Below, piece by piece: positions 45,906 to 56,134 of a DNA stretch of 64,000 nucleotides. Source of the stretch: Phlebotomus papatasi (taxonomy: Eukaryota; Arthropoda; Insecta; Diptera; Psychodidae); contig NC_077223.1 of NCBI RefSeq assembly GCF_024763615.1, positions 63,860,627 through 63,924,626 on the forward strand, given 5' to 3'. The number at the start of each line of letters is the position of its first letter. Within the stretch, counting starts at the first letter, position 1. Made by a program: the position numbers and the translations under genes. The notes under the pieces were generated by a model. It made no database searches. It was not told where the DNA came from and saw nothing but the letters and a program-made list of their open reading frames with translations.

Positions 45906-46704
45906 CCAATGCACCACCGAAAGGACCGAAAGAATGACAATACTCAAATCCTATGTTCACTTTGTTCTTTATTACATTAGACCCCATTAAAACCTTCCGA
46001 TCCAAATTAAATATCACTTAGGGAAAACTATCGATCTATGGCCCATATAAATGTTAATACTTTAATTCAAAGTTACAATATATAAAAGGAGTTGACAAGT
46101 AATGGGGTAAATGATACTCAAGGTTTTGTTGATCCTGAATCCTCGATGATATCCGATGGCATAAGCGTAGGATCTCTCTTCTGCATGAGCCTGGAGATAC
46201 AAGGAGCCGGAAGACGGGAGAATGATAACTCCGCTGATCCCCATTCTCTCCACTGACGCAACATTGAAGTCTATAACCCGGTGATCTTTCGGTGAAGATG
46301 TCCGGAGGCGAGCCTGGAGCCTCCCATTATAAAACCCCTCCGACCGGTAGATGGATTTTCTTCTCGGGTCTTCTGGACTTCGTTGCCTGCTGAACCGGTA
46401 AAGAAACGTCTCCCTCCCTCCGTGGGAAACAGACGGTGGGCGCCATCAGCAAGACAAAGTTCTCCTGGACCGCAAGGAGCCTCCTCAGCACCCCACTGAC
46501 ATTTCACCTTCGCCCTCCTGACGGGAGAAAAAAACTTAAAACATCCACTCACTATCAAGCTCTGTCCCCGACTGCCCCCACTAGGGTCAGTACAATTACC
46601 TCTCTCCCTGTGACGGTGGGAATGAACACACACACACAGATACACAATATAGCACAAAACATGGACTTTCGGAGTCCGAAATTTAGTACATGGGGAACCC
46701 GACA
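45906..46704 (-). mobile_element. LTR retrotransposon end: LTR plus primer binding site
   Basis: On the minus strand a GC-richer block starts TGTCGGGTTCCCC at 46704. It contains a TATA-like ATAAAA/TTTATAAT near 46330 and an AATAAA at 45968-45973, and is followed at 45906-45916 by TGGTGCATTGG, complementary to the 3' end of an insect tRNA-Gly. That order is LTR (U3-R-U5) then primer binding site. If U5 ends in CA at 45935-45936, the gap to the binding site is 18 bases, which is long. About 130 bases of leader follow before repeat H. No gag or pol coding sequence is present. A tRNA-Gly primer occurs in BEL/Pao-type elements, but the clade is an inference. The 128-codon frame inside it (46271-46657) is part of the LTR. 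Confidence 0.6.
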
Positions 46705-46784
46705 GTCTCAGTGATCATGACTTTGAACCTCAACGGCCGGAATTAAGAAAGTGCATGTTATATCTCTCTTGGAGTTCGAGCAGT

Positions 46785-46837
46785 TAAAAATTAGTTGCAC
46801 GAAGCTTGAGTCGTCGAAAGGCAGTGCGATTTCCCCT
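46785..46837. mobile_element. F-family MITE, right end
   Basis: GTTGCACGAAGCTTGAGTCG, TCGAAAGGCAGTGCGATTTC and CCC end the F family, just after GAGTTCGAGCAG. Together with 44845-44995 it may be one F element split by later insertions. Confidence 0.6.
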
Positions 46838-47149
46838 TCATAGATTGCACTTTTAGCATTGTCCAAAGACAATGACTTTTAGACAATTATTTAATACAAA
46901 AATTGTAATGGTGACAAATATGATAGCTTTACGGATTTTCTTATTCATATTTTTTCAAAACCGTTTGCAATCGGTTTACACTTATCAAGGATTCCAAGAC
47001 TTTCTAATGAATTTAAATTTGTTGCAATAAATTAAGAAGTACGGTATTTAGGGCTATTGATCACTGACTTTGAAAAAATCGTCACAGGTATTAAGTAAAA
47101 GCCATATTTGGGCTCGTTTATTGGGATTCCTGATAAGCTTGAGCCAAAT

Positions 47150-47322
47150 TCAATCCGGTTTATAACCGATAACTAAATTCTAACCAAAATTTATTTATAT
47201 TACTTCTGAGGTATTTTGAGCAATATATTGAGTGATTTAAAAATCGTTTCAAATCGGTTGTAAACCGGTAATGAACCAGTTATGAACTTATAAGTGATTT
47301 TTGTCCAAAAATAAATTTTATT
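47150..47322. repeat. Dispersed repeat I, 5' part
   Basis: AATCCGGTTTATAACCGATA, TTTGAGCAATATATTGAGTG and GTTGTAAACCGGTAATGAAC resemble 34140-34450. The repeat is interrupted by the LINE at 47323 and resumes at 47543. Confidence 0.55.
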
Positions 47323-47542
47323 TCAGAAAAGCTATACAAGCCATTGTGAGGAGACCTCGACCTCAGGGCAGACCTAGGACAAGGTGGCTGAATAAAATTC
47401 AGGACCTTGCGTGGGAGCGCCTTGGGATCGAACCCGAACATCTTCCTGAAGTGGCGGAGGATCGACAAGCGTGGACTGCTAATTTGGATGTCATGGGCCC
47501 GCGACCCCAATAGGGATAAGCGGTTGAAAATGAAAATGAATG
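47323..47542 (+). mobile_element. 5'-truncated LINE tail with 13-bp target duplication
   Basis: The frame 47325-47513 encodes RKAIQA, then RPQGRPRTRW, then KIQDLAWERLG and a short tail ending at TAG. The GRPR-RW and DL--LG pattern is the C-terminal signature common to many non-LTR reverse transcriptase proteins. A short 3' untranslated tail ends GAAAATGAAAATGAATG. It is flanked by AATAAATTTTATT at 47310-47322 and 47543-47555, a perfect 13-bp duplication, so the inserted copy is only about 220 bp and dead on arrival. The clade cannot be assigned from this tail. Confidence 0.8.
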
Positions 47543-47720
47543 AATAAATTTTATTACTTTGAAAACTATTTTGAGCAATCTTTTGAGTGATTTTTGAATC
47601 GGTTAAAATCGCTTAAAAAACCAGTAAACGGTAAATGATGAGAAAGTACTTTTTAGGTAAGACACGAATTCGAACATTTCGCAAAACCTGGGACGTTTTT
47701 CCACCCCTTGTTTCTAATAC
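47543..47720. repeat. Dispersed repeat I, 3' part
   Basis: TTGAGCAATCTTTTGAGTGA, AAACGGTAAATGATGAGAAA, GAATTCGAACATTTCGCAAA and CCTGGGACG/CCACCCCTT match the end of the copy at 34140-34510, after the LINE insertion. Confidence 0.6.
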
Positions 47721-47805
47721 ATTCTTGACCATACAACCATACAACGTTTTGTAATTTTTTTGTAAGTTCGTAACCTTAGTGAAAAACGCTTTGTCGTAAA
47801 CGGAG

Positions 47806-47949
47806 ATAGCCAAAATCCCGAACGCCAGAGTTTCGATAGTGCCAAAATCCCGAATGTTCAAAATCCTGAAAGGGATTAAATTGACACTTTCAAGAATTCG
47901 GGATTTTGGCTTTCGGAATTTTGGCTTTTGGGGTTTTGACCGGGATCCG
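47806..47949. mobile_element. Iteron-ended element, short copy lacking the core
   Basis: Iterons CCAAAATCCCGAACGCC and CCAAAATCCCGAATG on the left and inverted iterons GGGATTTTGGCTTTCGG, ending TTTTGACCGGGATCC, on the right. The usual ACGATTGCACCC core is missing, so it is an internally deleted copy or a direct join of two ends. Confidence 0.65.
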
Positions 47950-47955
47950 TCGTCG

Positions 47956-49495
47956 TAGGAATCGTAAAGACAAATTAATAAGAGTAATCAATTTTGTTAC
48001 TGCGCCTCTTTAGAAAGATATTCTATACAAGGAACTAGCATAGCCTTTTCTAAAGAGATAATAGTAAAGCGACTTTAAAAATCGAATTTCTTCTGTCTAT
48101 TCAATTAAGCTATTACCTAGTTACAATCGTAAATCCACTCTTGAACTATACATGAATTTTCTCGCACCACATACTACCTTCTCTTAATTCTAAGCACTTT
48201 CCATTCATCCCAACAGACACAAAATTAGTTTTGTAATTATAATAATTATTATCAGTAAATACTTAAAATTATCAGCCGCTAAAACCATTAATACTAAATA
48301 ATTTTAAATATAGTAGAACATATAGAAAACTTGTTACAGTTTGTTTGCACATTATAATAACAGAATTCAGTTCTAAGTTGATTATAATGTTGGCATGTTC
48401 CAATCTAAAATGTGTCAGGATCATTACGTTAATGAAATTTTATGTTCTATAATGAGATATAAAATATTCTTTAATGCGAAAAAAATTCAATGTGATCATT
48501 GACCTGGTGACTCAACAGGGAGCACCTTTTCTGGCTAAATCCCAGACAGAGACTTTATGACTACTAGAGAATAAAGAATTCCCCTAGGAAATTCCTTACT
48601 CCATACAAGACCCATAATGTCTCATGTGCTATTCCTCACAAGTTTCCCATTAGAACATGAATAATAAAAACACGATTATTTCCTTTTCTTATATGTGGCA
48701 ATATACAATAAAAAATAAGTGAAAAAAGTTTCATTGCATCGTTTTCTTATTCCCCACATAGAATCATTCTAATATTTAAATAGTATAAATGACTTTATTG
48801 AAGAATTAAATTGCCACAATCTGTGGGTAAATTGTTGCCATAATACCCGGCTACATGTCGTATGAATATGCATGGCGTGAGACATCGTTGCGGTCTTGAG
48901 AAGCATCACTTGTCCATGCTTGTCTCTCCTTTTTCAGCCAAAATAGATAAATAATTAATTAGCCAATTGCGAGACGAGTAGGGAAAAAAACAGTACAAGA
49001 AGGCAAATTGATACACCACAAATTCAATTGAAGATGGAGAAATACAGGAGGGAAGAAAATTGATATGCGTGAGAGAATTAATTGTCAAGTTGAATGGCTT
49101 CTCCTTCACACTCGATGGACTTTACGATGGTTCATTTTCTATAGCAGGTTCGCTTTTTCCTTCTTTGCTAAATTAGTGAAGTAATTTTCTTTCAAACTGT
49201 CTCTATTTTTTGTCTTTTCTTCTGCATGTCGTCCCATGAGTTTTCTGTATATTGTTTTAAAGACAGCTTGAGGAAAAAACACGATATTTAATGTGAATCT
49301 CATTGCTGTCTTCCTCATTGTTTGACAACAAATTGAGGAAAATCTATACAAGTCTAACGGGGCATGTTGGCAATAATTCTCACTGAGTTTTACTACAACA
49401 AGAAAATCTTTCCAATAATTTTGTGAGACATGGTTTCGTCTTGAAAACCCTTTCAAAACGAGGGACAGCTATTGCATTGTATCCAAGTACTTAAC
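47956..49495. other. Unique AT-rich DNA, no gene seen
   Basis: Minus-strand frames at 48906-49109 and 49139-49456 (105 codons) have no recognised family. No RNA gene or shared repeat was seen. Confidence 0.45.
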
Positions 49496-49497
49496 TA

Positions 49498-50073
49498 CAG
49501 TAGAGTTCCTCTAATTTGGAAATGTAAAATATGAGGTTATGTAAAAAAAATTTGCATGGAGATGGAGTCTGAATTAGAACCAATCAGAACTCTTTTTCTC
49601 TTGTTTTTCTCAATATTTTTGCACTGAGAGAAATCCAAAAAAGTTAAAATGACATTCTGAAAATGTTAATTTTACCCTACAGTATTGATCCGAAATCAGT
49701 GTAAATATTATCTTTTTTAGGTGTATTATGAGTTAAAGTTACCTTTTTTTCATGTTGATTTTACCCTCAAAAGGTGTAAAATTAACATTAAAAAATGTTG
49801 ATATATTTTAACACCCGAAAAGTGTTAAAGTTACGACGAAAAAAAGTTAATCGTAGCCTCTTTTTTTCTCAGTATGTACTACATTAATTTCCTCAATAAA
49901 TTCCACCTATTTAACAAATTCAATTGATAAAATTATCTTAATTTATTTTTCTTAATTTAGGAAAAGTGAATTTTACATGAATTCTGTTATGTTTTTGAAA
50001 ATATTGTTCAAATTTGAAGAGTGAGAAATGTCATTTATACCGCCGAAATGTTCAAATTTGAGGAACTCTACTG
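49498..50073. mobile_element. Pogo-like TA-flanked MITE carrying a nested MITE
   Basis: CAGTAGAGTTCCTCTAATTT at the left pairs with the inverse of AAATTTGAGGAACTCTACTG at the right, flanked by TA at 49496-49497 and 50074-50075. Ends starting CAGT with a TA target are typical of the pogo/Tigger branch of Tc1/mariner. The CACTGAGA MITE at 49622-49874 sits inside it. No transposase sequence is present. Confidence 0.8.
49622..49874. mobile_element. CACTGAGA-ended MITE, copy 2 (nested)
   Basis: Starts CACTGAGAGAAATCC and ends TTTTTTTCTCAGTA; interior GTTAATTTTACCC, AGGTGTATTATGAGTTAAAG and GTGTAAAATTAACATT match 38608-38858 in inverse orientation. Flanking dinucleotides read TG on both sides, where TA is expected. 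Confidence 0.8.
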
Positions 50074-50089
50074 TATAAGAAAAAGGCTA

Positions 50090-50220
50090 GGGGAAAGCGC
50101 GCTACCTTTAGACGACTCAAGCTTCGGACAACTCAATTTTTTCTGTATTCTTAATTGATTTAACCCGTGGCTCTTTTTCAAGAAGTTTAAGGCATTGGAC
50201 TAGTTGGACAATAATAAAAA
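50090..50220. mobile_element. F-family MITE, left half, uninterrupted end
   Basis: TA then GGGGAAAGCGCGCTACCTTT, GACGACTCAAGCTTCGGACA and CCCGTGGCTCTTTTTC. This gives the cleanest left end of the family. The right half is not found before the next element. Confidence 0.7.
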
Positions 50221-50387
50221 AAATAGAAGAGTGCGAACGAATGGGATCGAATTATGCAAAACATTTTAAAAGAGTTGTGAATTTGGATTTTATAAAATTT
50301 TCCTAGTCTAAAAATTATGCAGTAGTCGTTAAAAAACCAAATAAGATCAGTAAAACATCGAATCTGGTCAGAAAAACATCAAATATA

Positions 50388-50812
50388 GGGTAAGTGTGCC
50401 AAATTTGAGCATACTTGCATGCAAGCGCCGAAGTTTCTAGTTTGAAATGTAATACTTTTAATACAAATTGAATTTTTTTTTACTTGTATATAAGGAGTCT
50501 TGCTTGGAACCTTTTGAACAGTTTATCGTATTTATTTTCTCTAAAATCATTCTTAGTACATTTGAAAATGAATAGAATTGTAGACATAGCATTTGTAGCC
50601 TATTCCGGACACTTTAATTCTCATAGTTCCTGGGCCTTCAGGAATTCTTCCAATGTCTTTCTCAGAACTTCTTGTTCGTCTAAGCGAAATTTTTTGTTTT
50701 TTTTTGCATTGTATAACCACTAGAGTGTGCAAAAACTAAAAATTCATGAAAATTCTAGGAACAAAAAATGTGGCCGAAATTGCAAGATGGCCGAAATTTG
50801 GTACACTTACCC
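50388..50812. mobile_element. TA-flanked MITE, GGGTAAGTATGCC family, copy 2
   Basis: GGGTAAGTGTGCCAAATTTG pairs with the inverse of GAAATTTGGTACACTTACCC; TA lies at 50386-50387 and 50813-50814. It aligns with 19021-19448 along its whole length. The 79-codon frame at 50484-50723 lies inside and has no counterpart kept open in the other copy, so it is not a gene. Confidence 0.85.
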
Positions 50813-50814
50813 TA

Positions 50815-51335
50815 AGTATTAATAATTTCGACACTCCTTTCAAATCAAGATAATTTCACAAAAGTAAAATTTCGATCCTTAACACACCTAAATCCAAATT
50901 GAATTTCTCTTGACGACCACGTCATTAGGGAGTTAATATCTAATTGAACGTCTAAAATTAACGGTTTTTGTGTTTTTTTGTGATTTTGTTAATGAATCAA
51001 TAAGTATGAATTTTTCAAGGGTAATTATATGTCTTGAGGTTATATAAAAATAGTTTTATATTTTAATGATGACTATAAAATGCGGTCCTAACAGTGTGCA
51101 AACTGGGGATCGATATATTTTTATGGTGCAGAACTCGTATAATTTTCATCTGATAGTAAAAATTGCAAAAATCAATATTTGTTTTCTTATATCAATGTGT
51201 TTTTGTATGTTTCAGATATTAACTGCGAAAGTGAGAGGAATCTTTTACTAGTTGCCTCGCACAATTTCATATATATTTCTGATACATATTTGATTCGTTC
51301 TGAGCTATAGATTTGACTAAAAGGGAACTGCATAA
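50815..51335. other. AT-rich DNA, nothing recognised
   Basis: No gene or repeat supported; the 61-codon frame at 51066-51251 has no family. Confidence 0.5.
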
Positions 51336-51336
51336 A

Positions 51337-51555
51337 GGGGAAGGTAGGGCTAGTTTGAGCTGTGGGGCTAGATTGTTATTCGACTTTTTCGCCTATTTCT
51401 AAATGAAGTTGGCCCTTACAAGAATTCTTTTATTTAGATCCACAATTATTTTGTATATCCAAATTACATCATGTTAAAATCCAGTTTCCTTTAGAAATAT
51501 GCAAAAAAATCGTATAGAAATGCAGCCAAACAGCTCAAGTAGCCCAACCTTCCCC
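51337..51555. mobile_element. MITE, GGGGAGGTGGGGCTACTTTGAGC family, copy 1
   Basis: GGGGAAGGTAGGGCTAGTTT at the left pairs with the inverse of AGTAGCCCAACCTTCCCC; interior GTTATTCGACTTTTTCGCCT and ATTTAGATCCACAATTATTT match the copies at the window end (63675-64000). Right flank is TA; the left flank TA is separated by two A, probably a mutation. Confidence 0.75.
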
Positions 51556-51619
51556 TAATATAGGCCTCTTTTCCTCTTAGCGTCTCATTTAAAATGTCTT
51601 TTTGTGATATTCAATTGTT

Positions 51620-51715
51620 TGCACTGGGCGGGACTCGAACTCACAACTTTGCGAGTCGGGTCATAGATCTAGTCTGCCCAAGACCGGCGGTCTTGCCTAT
51701 TACGCCACTGAGATC
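51620..51715 (-). mobile_element. tRNA-like SINE head, distinct family
   Basis: On the minus strand, CTCAGTGGCGTAATAGGCAA fits an A box and GTGAGTTCGAGTCCCGCCCA fits a B box, spaced somewhat further apart than in a normal tRNA. The structure cannot be folded into a standard cloverleaf by eye, and the upstream family at 58770 differs, so this is most likely a SINE head rather than a functional tRNA gene. It sits directly beside the satellite array. Confidence 0.6.
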
Positions 51716-51719
51716 CCTA

Positions 51720-52360
51720 TAACTTTTGTTGATAAACACGTTTTCAAAATTTCATAAGAGAGTGAAAGAGATCTAAATCAACCCATCCCGATCATTTTCA
51801 TATGGCAGTTTTGAAAATATGTTTACACAACAAAATTTAATGTGCGTTGAGCATTATGCCAACCGCACAATAACTTTTGAAAGTAAACATGTTTTTGGCA
51901 TTTCAGTGAGAGTGAGTGAGATCTAAATCTAGTCATCTCGCTCACTCTTATAAGCAGTTCCGGAAACATGTTTACAAAACAAATGTTATTGTGCGTTGAG
52001 CATTATGCCAACCGCAAAATAACTTTTGAATGTAAACATGTTTTCTAAATTTCCTGTCAGTGTGAGCGAGATGATTAGATTTTGATATTATTCACTCTCA
52101 TAAGTAATTTTGAAAATATGTTTACAAACAAAAGCTACTGTGCGCTGAGCATTATGCCCAACGCACAATAACTTTTGTTTAGTAAACATGTTTTTGACAT
52201 TTCTATGAGAGTGAGTGAGATCTATATCTAGTCATCTTGCTCATTCTCATGGGAAATTTTGAAAACATGTTTACAAACAAAAGTTATTGTGCGTTGGGCA
52301 TTACTCACTCATAATTCCTTCCAAATATTCTCACAAAGCAAAAGTTATTGTGCGTATTAC
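51720..52360. repeat. 149-bp palindromic satellite, four units
   Basis: The word GCATTATGCC or its remnant occurs at 51851, 52000, 52149 and 52299, a spacing of 149, 149 and 150. Each unit holds two palindromes: one centred on GCATTATGC with arms running through GTGCGTTG, AACTTTTG and AAACATGTTT, and one centred on AGATCT with arms GAGTGAGTGAGA. The ends decay towards 52360. A fragment of the same satellite lies at 9968-10198. No coding potential. Confidence 0.85.
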
Positions 52361-52364
52361 ATTA

Positions 52365-54790
52365 ATCCTTTAAACAGAATTATCTGCTTGTTTAATTTAC
52401 TTTAAAATAATAATAATCATAGCTACTTTAAGCTAATATTGCTTAACATGCGACAAAGTAAGAAACGGTCAAAAGAGAGGTGATCGAGTGAGACAAGAAC
52501 TACTTGAGACCATTGGATAAATATTGGCACAGAGCCACGCATGTTTGGCGATGGCTATCCAGGTAAATAGGCAGAAACACTGTATACAGATTCTTAACCT
52601 GAAACATTGTCAACTCTATTCTAAATTTAGACCGAAAAACACATAAAATTTGCCATTAACTCCATAGACCACTCAAAACTTGGTATTTAATGGTTTGTTC
52701 ATGTTCTTTGCAGTTAGAATATGGATCACGTAGAACTTTGTGCGTGCTTTCTTTGCGCCAATTTTTTTTTACAAAAAGAAAAACGCAGGAAATTACCTCC
52801 GGAGACCTAAAAGCCCCTAAAACATTCGGAAGTTAGCCTCCATGGTATGTTAAATTAATTAAGTAAATTCTTTTAGACTACCCATAGGTTAGAAATTGAT
52901 TTTTTTTTCTCTTTACCTGTGCAATCGTGTTCAATTACTTAAAAACACAGGTGAGTAATTGAAGCTGTGAAACCACAAATACACCGTCAATTAATCAAGT
53001 GGGGGCTTTTGGGCCAAAGTGCTAGGGGAAAAAAGTGGGTCAATTTTGGCCAAGCAAAAAAAATCTATTGAGATATATGTAACAAAAATGAGGTGCAAAA
53101 GTTTTCGTTTGCAAGAACTTCTTAGTGCTTTTGGCTCTTTTTACCACCCAAAAGTAATATATTTCTTTTATCATCCAAATAAATCAATCGTCAGGTTGTA
53201 TAACGGACAATTTGCCTACGCTAAATTTTCTAGACACAAGCTAAATTAATCAAAATGCTTTTGGAGGAGGGAGATCTAAAAATGTTCCCAGCAAATTGTG
53301 GAATTTGTTATTCAACCTAAGAGATAGGTCACAAAAAAGTCCTAAATGTACAATGTTTTGTAATCTTGAGGCTGAACTCGTAATTCACTTGTTTATGCAG
53401 CAATTACTGTCAATTACATCAAATTTTCCAGGTGATCAAAAAATGCACTGAGCTATGAAGATGCTTTAGCACCCACCTAATTAGAGGAACTCTCTCTACA
53501 TATTCGTAATTAGAGATGTAATTATGTGTGTATTGCAAACAAATGAGCGGTTAAAATTGTTCATTAAACGTCATTCTTGACCTCATTGTACAATTTCATA
53601 AATCGCTATTTGGTGCTTTTTGTGTTCTTCGCGTACTTGCCATTTAAGACCATCTCTCACATTTCTATCGCATGAGGCCTTCTATAGCCCAAACCAAGAA
53701 GAAAAAAAGACTGGTCCAAAGAAATTGACGGTGTAGAGATAGAAAAATAACATTTAGAAAGTCAACCCAGGTGATCCACAAAAATTCCAGACGCATGAGC
53801 GACATTAATGGTCTTTTAAGAGCACCACAAGACATCTTTTTAGCATTTCAATATACCCAAAATGAATCTTCTATACGCGAAAAATTGGCACAATGCTGAA
53901 GCAATTTTCTCATCTCGAGCTTGACATTTTAAATTATATTTTTCTCAAAAATTGCAATGAAAAATTGTATGCAATAACTCACTGATTTGTCCATAAACCT
54001 CGTGTCAGGGAAGATTACTGAATGAATGAAGCAATTACCTGAAAAGAAGAGAAAAAATTATTAGTATTCAAATAATGCTGATATTTGATTAACGGATCGA
54101 ATAATTAAATTTTAGACATAAAAAATTAAAAAAAAGAGTAATGAAAAGCAAACATTTCGAATTAGAATGGATGATATGGGAAGTTACAAAAATTATAGAT
54201 TCCCAGCATTTAAGACAGTTTACCTGATTAAATGACCTTCGTAGGGCTATCATTATGTATGAATTATATGAAAATTCATTGCAGGAATTTTACAAATATC
54301 TTAAAATATTTTTTCAATAAGAAAGTTGCGTTAATTGATCAATTTTTTAATAAACTTGATCTGTAAGAATATCAAATTCGATCAGGATAAGAAAATTAAA
54401 ATTAATCAATTGGATTAGTAGATAGACAGTGTGAACAAAATTTCAGAGACAAATCACAGATTTTACCACTGAGGAAGATGCCTTGTAGCGTCGAAATTTT
54501 GTGTTTTCCTGACCTGAAAGGATTGCATCCCCTGACGCTTCTGGAGGGAGTCCATCTCCTTTACTTTCTTATGATAACACCAAATATTTAAATCTTTTAC
54601 CGTTATTATATTTTAACCAATGTTTTAGTGAATTTGATAAGCAATAACCACAATTTCTTGAACAAATATTAAAAAAAAAATAATTCAAAATATTTAATTC
54701 TTAAATATTTTAAAGAGAAAATTAAAAAATTATTATTTATTAACCAAAATTGTTATTTCAATTATACTAAAATCAACACGATTTTTGGCG
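52365..54790. other. Unique AT-rich DNA, no gene seen
   Basis: A 76-codon frame at 53019-53249 has no recognised family. No RNA gene or repeat seen. Confidence 0.45.
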
Positions 54791-54791
54791 A

Positions 54792-55024
54792 ACCGAAAAA
54801 GTTAAAATAACATTCCGGAGATGTTACCCTGCATTATTTATCCGAAATCGGTGTAAATATTATGCTTTTTAGGTGTATTATGGGTTAAAGTTACCCTTTT
54901 TCATGTTAATTTTACATTTAAAAAGGTGTAAAATTAACATAAAAAATGTTGATATATTTTTACACATAAAAATTGTTAAAGTTACGAGAAAAAAAGTTAA
55001 TCGCACCCTCTTTTTTTCTCAGTG
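54792..55024. mobile_element. CACTGAGA-ended MITE, copy 3, left end lost
   Basis: CCGAAAAAGTTAAAATAACA, GTGTATTATGGGTTAAAGTT and CCCTCTTTTTTTCTCAGTG align with 38608-38858 (inverse) and 49622-49874. The CACTGAGAGAAAT start is missing. The open frame 54873-55058 spans its right end and is not a gene. Confidence 0.75.
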
Positions 55025-55065
55025 TTCAGTACGAAATATAGTCCTAATAGGAATCTAGGGGAGAC

Positions 55066-55432
55066 GGGTCCCGGTCAAAATCTCGAAAGCCAAAATCCTA
55101 AAAGCTAAAATCCCGGAAGCCAATATCCCGAACGCCAAAATCCCGGAAGGCAAAATCTCGAATTCCTAGAAGTGTCATAGCTACTCTCACGATTGCACCC
55201 TCGCTTGCTGAAGGTAAAGGGAAATATTTTCGGTGTCTTGGGAAATTATTCTACACATTATCCTCCATATAATTAAATCATTTACAGGAGTTTGAGCATT
55301 CGGGATTTTGGAGTTTGGGATTTTCGTATTCGGGATTTTGAACATTCGAGATTTTGGCTTTTGGGATTTTGGGTTTCGGGATTTCAGTATTCGGGATTTT
55401 GGTTTTCAGGATTTTGGCGTTCGGAATTGTGG
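55066..55432. mobile_element. Iteron-ended element, copy 3 (longest ends)
   Basis: Starts GGGTCCCGGTCAAAATCTCG with about five iterons, then the core (ACTCTCACGATTGCACCC, GGGAAATTATTCTACACATT), then about nine inverted iterons of the type GGGATTTTGGCTTTC up to about 55432. The frame 55292-55525 and its opposite at 55278-55490 translate the iteron into RDFG or IPKAKIPN-like repeats; neither is a gene. Confidence 0.8.
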
Positions 55433-55434
55433 AA

Positions 55435-55952
55435 GCCTCCGAGAAGAGACCGGTGTAAAAAGGTTTGTTATAGATTGATAAACATTTCAATGAAAAGTAA
55501 GAGAGGTACTTACTTCAAATACTAAATAGTATAGTTTGCTCAATATTCTTTCTAAAGCCTATAACATTCCATTGTCTAGTATTAGACTTAATGATTAGGT
55601 TTTCCCTAGATGCCTCTTAGGATTACATTTCGTCCATAGAACACACCCTTGTTTATACGAATGTTAACTAATAATGATTCTATTTTGAATCAATTCATTG
55701 AACTACAATAAAATTAGGTCAAATAAATTATCTAGAATAGAGGCGAAAGTATTTTTTTCCGGAAATTGGCATGAAAATCTTTCCATGAAATATATGCAAG
55801 GGCACGAATATATAGAATAATAAACATTTTTTTTGTAAAAATACGAGTAATTTACATGGACGGACGTCTTATACAATTTATTTCAATTTAATTATTTTTT
55901 CTTAAATTTATTGTTTGATTAGAAAATTACTGAATGCTTAAATTATAAATCG
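55435..55952. other. AT-rich DNA, nothing recognised
   Basis: No gene or shared repeat supported. Confidence 0.5.
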
Positions 55953-55954
55953 TA

Positions 55955-56132
55955 GGGGGAAGTGAACTAGTGACTAGAACTTGTGAACTAGACCTTTTCA
56001 TAATTATTATTTAGCTCCATATACCAATTGAAAAGGTAAATTACGTTATGTTAAGGCTCAATTTCTCTTAAAAATAGGAGAAAAAGCTCAATTTTGAAGT
56101 TGCTCCAGTTCAAAAAAGCCCCACTTCCCCCC
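55955..56132. mobile_element. MITE related to the GGGGGAAGTGGGGC family, diverged
   Basis: GGGGGAAGTGAACTAGTG at the left after TA 55953-55954; right end inverse GGGGGGAAGTGGGGCTTTTT. Interior AGGCTCAATTTCTCTTAAAA and ATAGGAGAAAAA parallel 1494-1689. The right TA appears mutated to CA. Confidence 0.65.
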
Positions 56133-56134
56133 AT

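Noticed and set aside
46271..46657. 128-codon minus-strand frame as a gene
   Set aside because: It lies entirely inside the GC-richer LTR block, between the putative TATA-like motif and the LTR start, and has no recognised domain.
51720..52360. CRISPR array
   Set aside because: The repeats are 149 bp, palindromic and directly contiguous with no unique spacers, and the context is eukaryotic transposon-rich DNA.
55278..55525. Repetitive protein (RDFGF or IPKAKIPN-like repeats)
   Set aside because: Both strands are open because the DNA is an iteron array at the end of a mobile element; the peptides are translations of that repeat.
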